Position numbers and translations under genes: made by a program
The notes under the pieces: generated by a model
Database searches by the model: none
What the model saw: the letters and a program-made list of their open reading frames with translations, nothing else
Told to the model about the DNA's origin: nothing
Part shown: positions 60,921-64,000 of the stretch, piece by piece
Layout: each line of letters opens with the position of its first letter
Numbering within the stretch: the stretch's first letter is position 1
Source: Micromonospora sp. WMMD1102
GTDB taxonomy: Bacteria > Actinomycetota > Actinomycetes > Mycobacteriales > Micromonosporaceae
Direction: 5' to 3'
DNA: 64,000 nt
Assembly (NCBI RefSeq): GCF_029626265.1
Contig: NZ_JARUBN010000001.1
Location: 4,653,001-4,717,000, forward strand

Positions 60921-63509
60921 GTGTCACCGCCCGAGCCCGTAGCCGAGCTGCCGGTCCGGCGCGTCCTGCCGGCCCTGGTGGCGGCGCTGGCCGAGCACGG
61001 CGCCGCCGTGCTGGTGGCGCCGCCCGGGGCCGGCAAGACCACGCTGGTGCCGCTGGCCCTGGCCGAGCAGGTCGAGGGTCGGGTCGTCGTCGCCCAGCCG
61101 CGCCGGGTCGCGGCCCGGGCCGCCGCCCGCCGGATGGCCCAGCTACGCGGCGAGCGGGTCGGCGAAACCGTCGGGTACGCGGTGCGCGGCGAGCGCCGGA
61201 CCAGCGCCCGTACCCGGATCGAGGTGGTCACCACCGGTCTGCTCGTGCAGCGGCTCCAGCACGATCCCGAGTTGCCCGGCACCGGCGCCGTACTGCTCGA
61301 CGAGGCGCACGAGCGGCAGCTCGACGCCGACCTGGCCCTGGCGTTCGGCGTCGAGGTCCGAGCGGCGCTCCGGCCCGAGCTGTGGCTGCTGGCGATGTCG
61401 GCGACCGCCGAGGAGGAGCGGCTCGGCGCACTGCTCGGCACGGCGGCGGAGCCGGCTCCGGTGCTGCGCGCCGAGGGTCGGGCGTACCCGGTGGACGTGG
61501 TCTGGGCTCCGCCGCCCCGGCCGGTGGACCCGCCGCACGGGCTGCGGGTGGATCCCCGGCTGCTCGACCACGTTGCCGCGACCGTACGCCGGGCGCTGGC
61601 CGGGAGCGACGGCGACCTGCTGGTCTTCCTGCCCGGTGCCGGGGAGATCAACGGTGTCGCCGCCCGCCTGTCCGACCTCCCCGGCACCGACCTGGTCCGC
61701 CTGCACGGCCGGCAGTCCGGCGCCGAACAGGACGCCGCGCTCCGCCCGGCCGCCGGGCGACGCCGGGTGGTGCTGGCCACCGCCGTCGCGGAGACCAGCC
61801 TCACCGTGCCCGGGGTGCGGGTGGTGGTCGACGCCGGGCTGAGTCGGGTGGCCCGGACGGATCTGGCCCGTGGGCTCGGCGCGCTGGTGACCGTGCCGGT
61901 GTCCCGGGCGGCGGCGACGCAGCGGGCCGGGCGGGCCGGGCGGGAGGCGCCGGGCCGGGTCTACCGGTGCTGGTCGGCGGCGGAGCACGACCGGCTGCCG
62001 GCGCAGCCCGAGCCGGAGATCGCAGTCGCCGACCTCACCGCGTTCGCGCTCCAGCTCGCCTGCTGGGGACGCCCGGACGGCACCGGGCTGGCCCTGCCGG
62101 ATCCGCCTCCGGCCGCGGCGATGCAGGTCGCCCGGGGCACCCTGGAGGCGCTCGGCGCGGTCACCCCGGACGGCCGGGCCAGCGGGCGGGGCCGGGCGAT
62201 GGCGGCGGTCGGCGCGCATCCCCGGCTGGCTCGGGCGCTGCTGGACGGTGCCGCCCCGGTCGGGGCCCGCCGGGCCGCCGAGGTGGTGGCGGTGCTCGCC
62301 GAGCCCGGTCCCGGTGACGACCTGGTCGCCACCTGGCGCCGGCTCCGCTCGGGTACGGAGCCGGCCGGCGCGACCTGGCGGGCGGAGGTGGCCCGGCTGC
62401 GCTCCGCCCTCACCGAGTCGCCGGCTCCGGCGGAGCACGACGAGCAGCAGAGCGCCCCGGACGGGCAGCCGGCCTGGCGCGGCGGGCGACAGCGTGGGCG
62501 GGGCGGCGGGCGCGACGCCGTGGAGTTGCCGGACGACCTGGCCGCCGGGTTGCTGGTCGGGCTGGCGTACCCGGAGCGGCTGGCCCGGGCGCGGCAGCCG
62601 GGCGGGCAGGCGTACCTGATGGCCGGCGGCACCGCGGCGGACCTGGCGCCGGGCTCGGCGCTGGCCGGCGCGGAATGGCTGGCGATCGCGGTGGCCGACC
62701 GGGCGCCGGGGCGGCGGGGCGCGACGATCCGGCAGGCGGCGGTGCTGGACGAGGCTACCGCCAGGGAGGCCGGCGCGGCGCTGCTGCGGCGGGAGCAGGA
62801 GATCGCCTGGTCCGGTGGGGACGTGCTGGCCCGCGAGGTGGAGCGGCTGGGTGCGATCGTGCTGCTGGACCGCCCGCTGGCCCGCCCCGACCCGGCCCGG
62901 GTCGCCGCCGCGCTCCGGGACGGGCTGCGCCAGGTCGGCCTCGACCTGTTGACCTGGAGCCCGCAGGCGCACCAGTTGCGCGCCCGGCTCGCGTTCTGCC
63001 GGCAGGCGCTCGGCGGCGGGTGGCCGGAGATGACCGACGCGGCGCTGCTGGACCGGGCCGACGAGTGGCTCGGCCCGGAGCTGGCCGCCGCCCGGCGCCG
63101 GGCCGACCTGGCCCGGATCGACGTACCGGCCGCGCTGCGTCGGCTGCTGCCGTGGCGGGAGGCGGGCCGGCTGGACGAGCTGGCCCCGGAGCGGCTGGCC
63201 GTACCGAGCGGGTCGCGGCACCGGGTGGACTACTCCGATCCGGCGGCACCGGTGCTGGCGGTCAAGTTGCAGGAGACGTTCGGCTGGCGGAACGTGCCAC
63301 GGATCGCCGACGGGCGGGTACCGGTGCTGCTGCACCTGCTCTCCCCGGCCGGTCGTCCGGTCGCGGTGACCCGGGATCTCGCCTCGTTCTGGCGGACCGG
63401 TTATCCGCAGGTACGCGCCGAGCTGCGCGGCCGGTACCCGAGGCACCCGTGGCCGGCGGACCCGACCGAGGCGGCCCCGACCCGTGGCCTGCAACCCCGG
63501 CGTCGCTGA
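60921..63509 (+). CDS. hrpB: ATP-dependent helicase HrpB
   Basis: The protein has 862 residues of the DEAH-box family. Motifs are APPGAGKTTLVPLALAEQ (I, ~33), QPRRVAARAAARRMA (Ia), LLDEAHERQLDADL (DEAH, ~126), AMSATAEEE (III), VFLPGAGEIN, LATAVAETSLTVPGVRVVVDAGLSRVARTD (V) and QRAGRAGREAPGRVYRCWS (VI). The HrpB C-terminal region extends to the end (ALKLQETFGWRNVPRI-like VKLQETFGWRNVPRIADGRVPVLLHLLSPAGRPVAVTRDLASFWRTGYPQVRAELRGRYPRHPWPADP). It is possibly RNA/DNA processing, and the physiological role is poorly known. GTG 60921 is preferred over upstream codons overlapping the AraC gene promoter area. Confidence 0.9.
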   Translation: MSPPEPVAELPVRRVLPALVAALAEHGAAVLVAPPGAGKTTLVPLALAEQVEGRVVVAQPRRVAARAAARRMAQLRGERVGETVGYAVRGERRTSARTRIEVVTTGLLVQRLQHDPELPGTGAVLLDEAHERQLDADLALAFGVEVRAALRPELWLLAMSATAEEERLGALLGTAAEPAPVLRAEGRAYPVDVVWAPPPRPVDPPHGLRVDPRLLDHVAATVRRALAGSDGDLLVFLPGAGEINGVAARLSDLPGTDLVRLHGRQSGAEQDAALRPAAGRRRVVLATAVAETSLTVPGVRVVVDAGLSRVARTDLARGLGALVTVPVSRAAATQRAGRAGREAPGRVYRCWSAAEHDRLPAQPEPEIAVADLTAFALQLACWGRPDGTGLALPDPPPAAAMQVARGTLEALGAVTPDGRASGRGRAMAAVGAHPRLARALLDGAAPVGARRAAEVVAVLAEPGPGDDLVATWRRLRSGTEPAGATWRAEVARLRSALTESPAPAEHDEQQSAPDGQPAWRGGRQRGRGGGRDAVELPDDLAAGLLVGLAYPERLARARQPGGQAYLMAGGTAADLAPGSALAGAEWLAIAVADRAPGRRGATIRQAAVLDEATAREAGAALLRREQEIAWSGGDVLAREVERLGAIVLLDRPLARPDPARVAAALRDGLRQVGLDLLTWSPQAHQLRARLAFCRQALGGGWPEMTDAALLDRADEWLGPELAAARRRADLARIDVPAALRRLLPWREAGRLDELAPERLAVPSGSRHRVDYSDPAAPVLAVKLQETFGWRNVPRIADGRVPVLLHLLSPAGRPVAVTRDLASFWRTGYPQVRAELRGRYPRHPWPADPTEAAPTRGLQPRRR

Positions 63510-63521
63510 GCCCGACACCCC

Positions 63522-63605
63522 GCGTACCCGTCGGGAGAAGACCGGCGTACCCGTCGGGAGAAGACCGGCGTACCCGTCGGGAGAAGACCGGCGTACCCGT
63601 CGGGA
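63522..63605. repeat. 23-bp tandem repeat, 3.6 copies
   Basis: Perfect units GCGTACCCGTCGGGAGAAGA+CCG occur at 63522-63544, 63545-63567 and 63568-63590, plus a partial unit from 63591. They fill the 114-bp gap between the convergent hrpB and phosphatase genes. Confidence 0.95.
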
Positions 63606-63623
63606 CGGCCGGCGGGGATGCGG

Positions 63624-64000
63624 TCAGGGGGTGTCGACGACGTCCGCGACCACGACGGTGATGTTGTCCGGTCCGCCGGCCCGCAGGGCCAGGTCGACAA
63701 GCCGCTGTGCGCAGCCGGCCGGATCGGGGTAGTCGAGCAGTGCCTCCGCCAGGCTCTCCGGTCGGACCACATTGGACAGCCCGTCGCTGCACAGCATCCA
63801 CCGGTCGCCGGTCTGCGGCACCACCGTTGTGTACGTCGGGGTGACCGGCTCGCCCTGCAACGCCCGGGTGACCACCGCCCGGCGGGGGTGGCTGTGCGCC
63901 TCGTCCGGGCTGATCACCCCCTCGTCGACGAGCATCTGCACGAAGGTGTCGTCCCGGGTGAGCTGGGTCATCGTGCCGCCGCGCAGCAGGTACGCCCGGG
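63624..64000 (-). CDS. PP2C-family Ser/Thr protein phosphatase, C-terminal part (5' end outside window)
   Basis: About 125 residues are visible, ending at 63624. The sequence RAYLLRGGTMTQLTRDDTFVQMLVDEGVISPDEAHSHPRRAVVTRALQG and DRWMLCSDGLSNVV (metal Asp in SDGL) and GGPDNITVVVADV (GPDN) match bacterial PP2C phosphatases of the PstP type. The N-terminus, with the first metal ligands, lies beyond 64000. Probably counteracts a Ser/Thr kinase. Genome context outside the window is needed to name it. Confidence 0.87.
   Translation of the reverse strand, partial: RAYLLRGGTMTQLTRDDTFVQMLVDEGVISPDEAHSHPRRAVVTRALQGEPVTPTYTTVVPQTGDRWMLCSDGLSNVVRPESLAEALLDYPDPAGCAQRLVDLALRAGGPDNITVVVADVVDTP

Noticed and set aside
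63522..63605. CRISPR array
   Set aside because: Units are directly contiguous with no spacers, and no cas gene is near. The same applies to the other tandem arrays.

Overview
This window is about 64 kb of very high-GC actinomycete chromosome. GTG starts, 4-bp ATGA/GTGA gene overlaps, a DUF397 gene beside a helix-turn-helix remnant, SigB/SigF-type sigma factors, polyprenol-phosphate-mannose synthase and a CebR-type cellulase operator all point to the Actinomycetia. A near-perfect hairpin of the type scattered through Micromonospora genomes (22261-22314) makes Micromonosporaceae the best guess. I see no rRNA, tRNA, CRISPR array, transposase or phage gene.

Layout. 1-3.8 kb: the end of a cysteine-desulfurase-like gene, a small acetyltransferase, two small Cys-motif ORFs, an internally deleted regulator plus DUF397, a membrane-anchored sugar dehydrogenase and a hypothetical gene. 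3.8-9.4 kb: GH3 beta-N-acetylhexosaminidase, secreted serine protease, RecQ. 9.4-19 kb: a tightly overlapping minus-strand operon that encodes the steps to an NDP-D-glycero-manno-heptose (GmhA, HldE, and GmhB fused to a GT9), several glycosyltransferases, an SDR and finally topoisomerase IB. 19-24 kb: polyprenol-phosphate-mannose synthase with a repeat-expanded tail, a phytoene-dehydrogenase-like oxidoreductase and an aldehyde dehydrogenase. 24-28.8 kb: small stress-type proteins (ChaB/Rho-N, DUF2795, SRPBCC), a BrkB-type membrane protein and an MFS transporter. 28.9-37.5 kb: SpoIIE phosphatase, Na+/H+ antiporter, MEDS/ATPase regulator, GH6-CBM2 endoglucanase with a CebR box, XRE regulator, YflT-type stress protein, DUF1684. 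37.6-45.3 kb: MarR-pirin, an HSP18-type regulator with a repeated operator, MFS, a frameshifted methyltransferase and an ADC-like protein.

44-58.6 kb is a complete purine-to-ureide degradation locus. PucR is divergent from uraD-uraH-uricase-xdh(FAD)-xdh(FeS)-oxoguanine deaminase-xdh(Mo)-DUF6986-allB-alc-APH kinase, and a MobA/MocA-like molybdenum cofactor nucleotidyltransferase lies beyond pucR. Together these would take guanine and xanthine through urate and allantoin to ureidoglycolate and urea. 58.6-64 kb: a SigB/SigF sigma factor with unusual base composition, a glyoxalase-AraC pair, HrpB helicase and a truncated PP2C phosphatase.

A window-wide oddity is the abundance of short tandem duplications (12-36 bp) both between genes and in frame inside linkers and tails.
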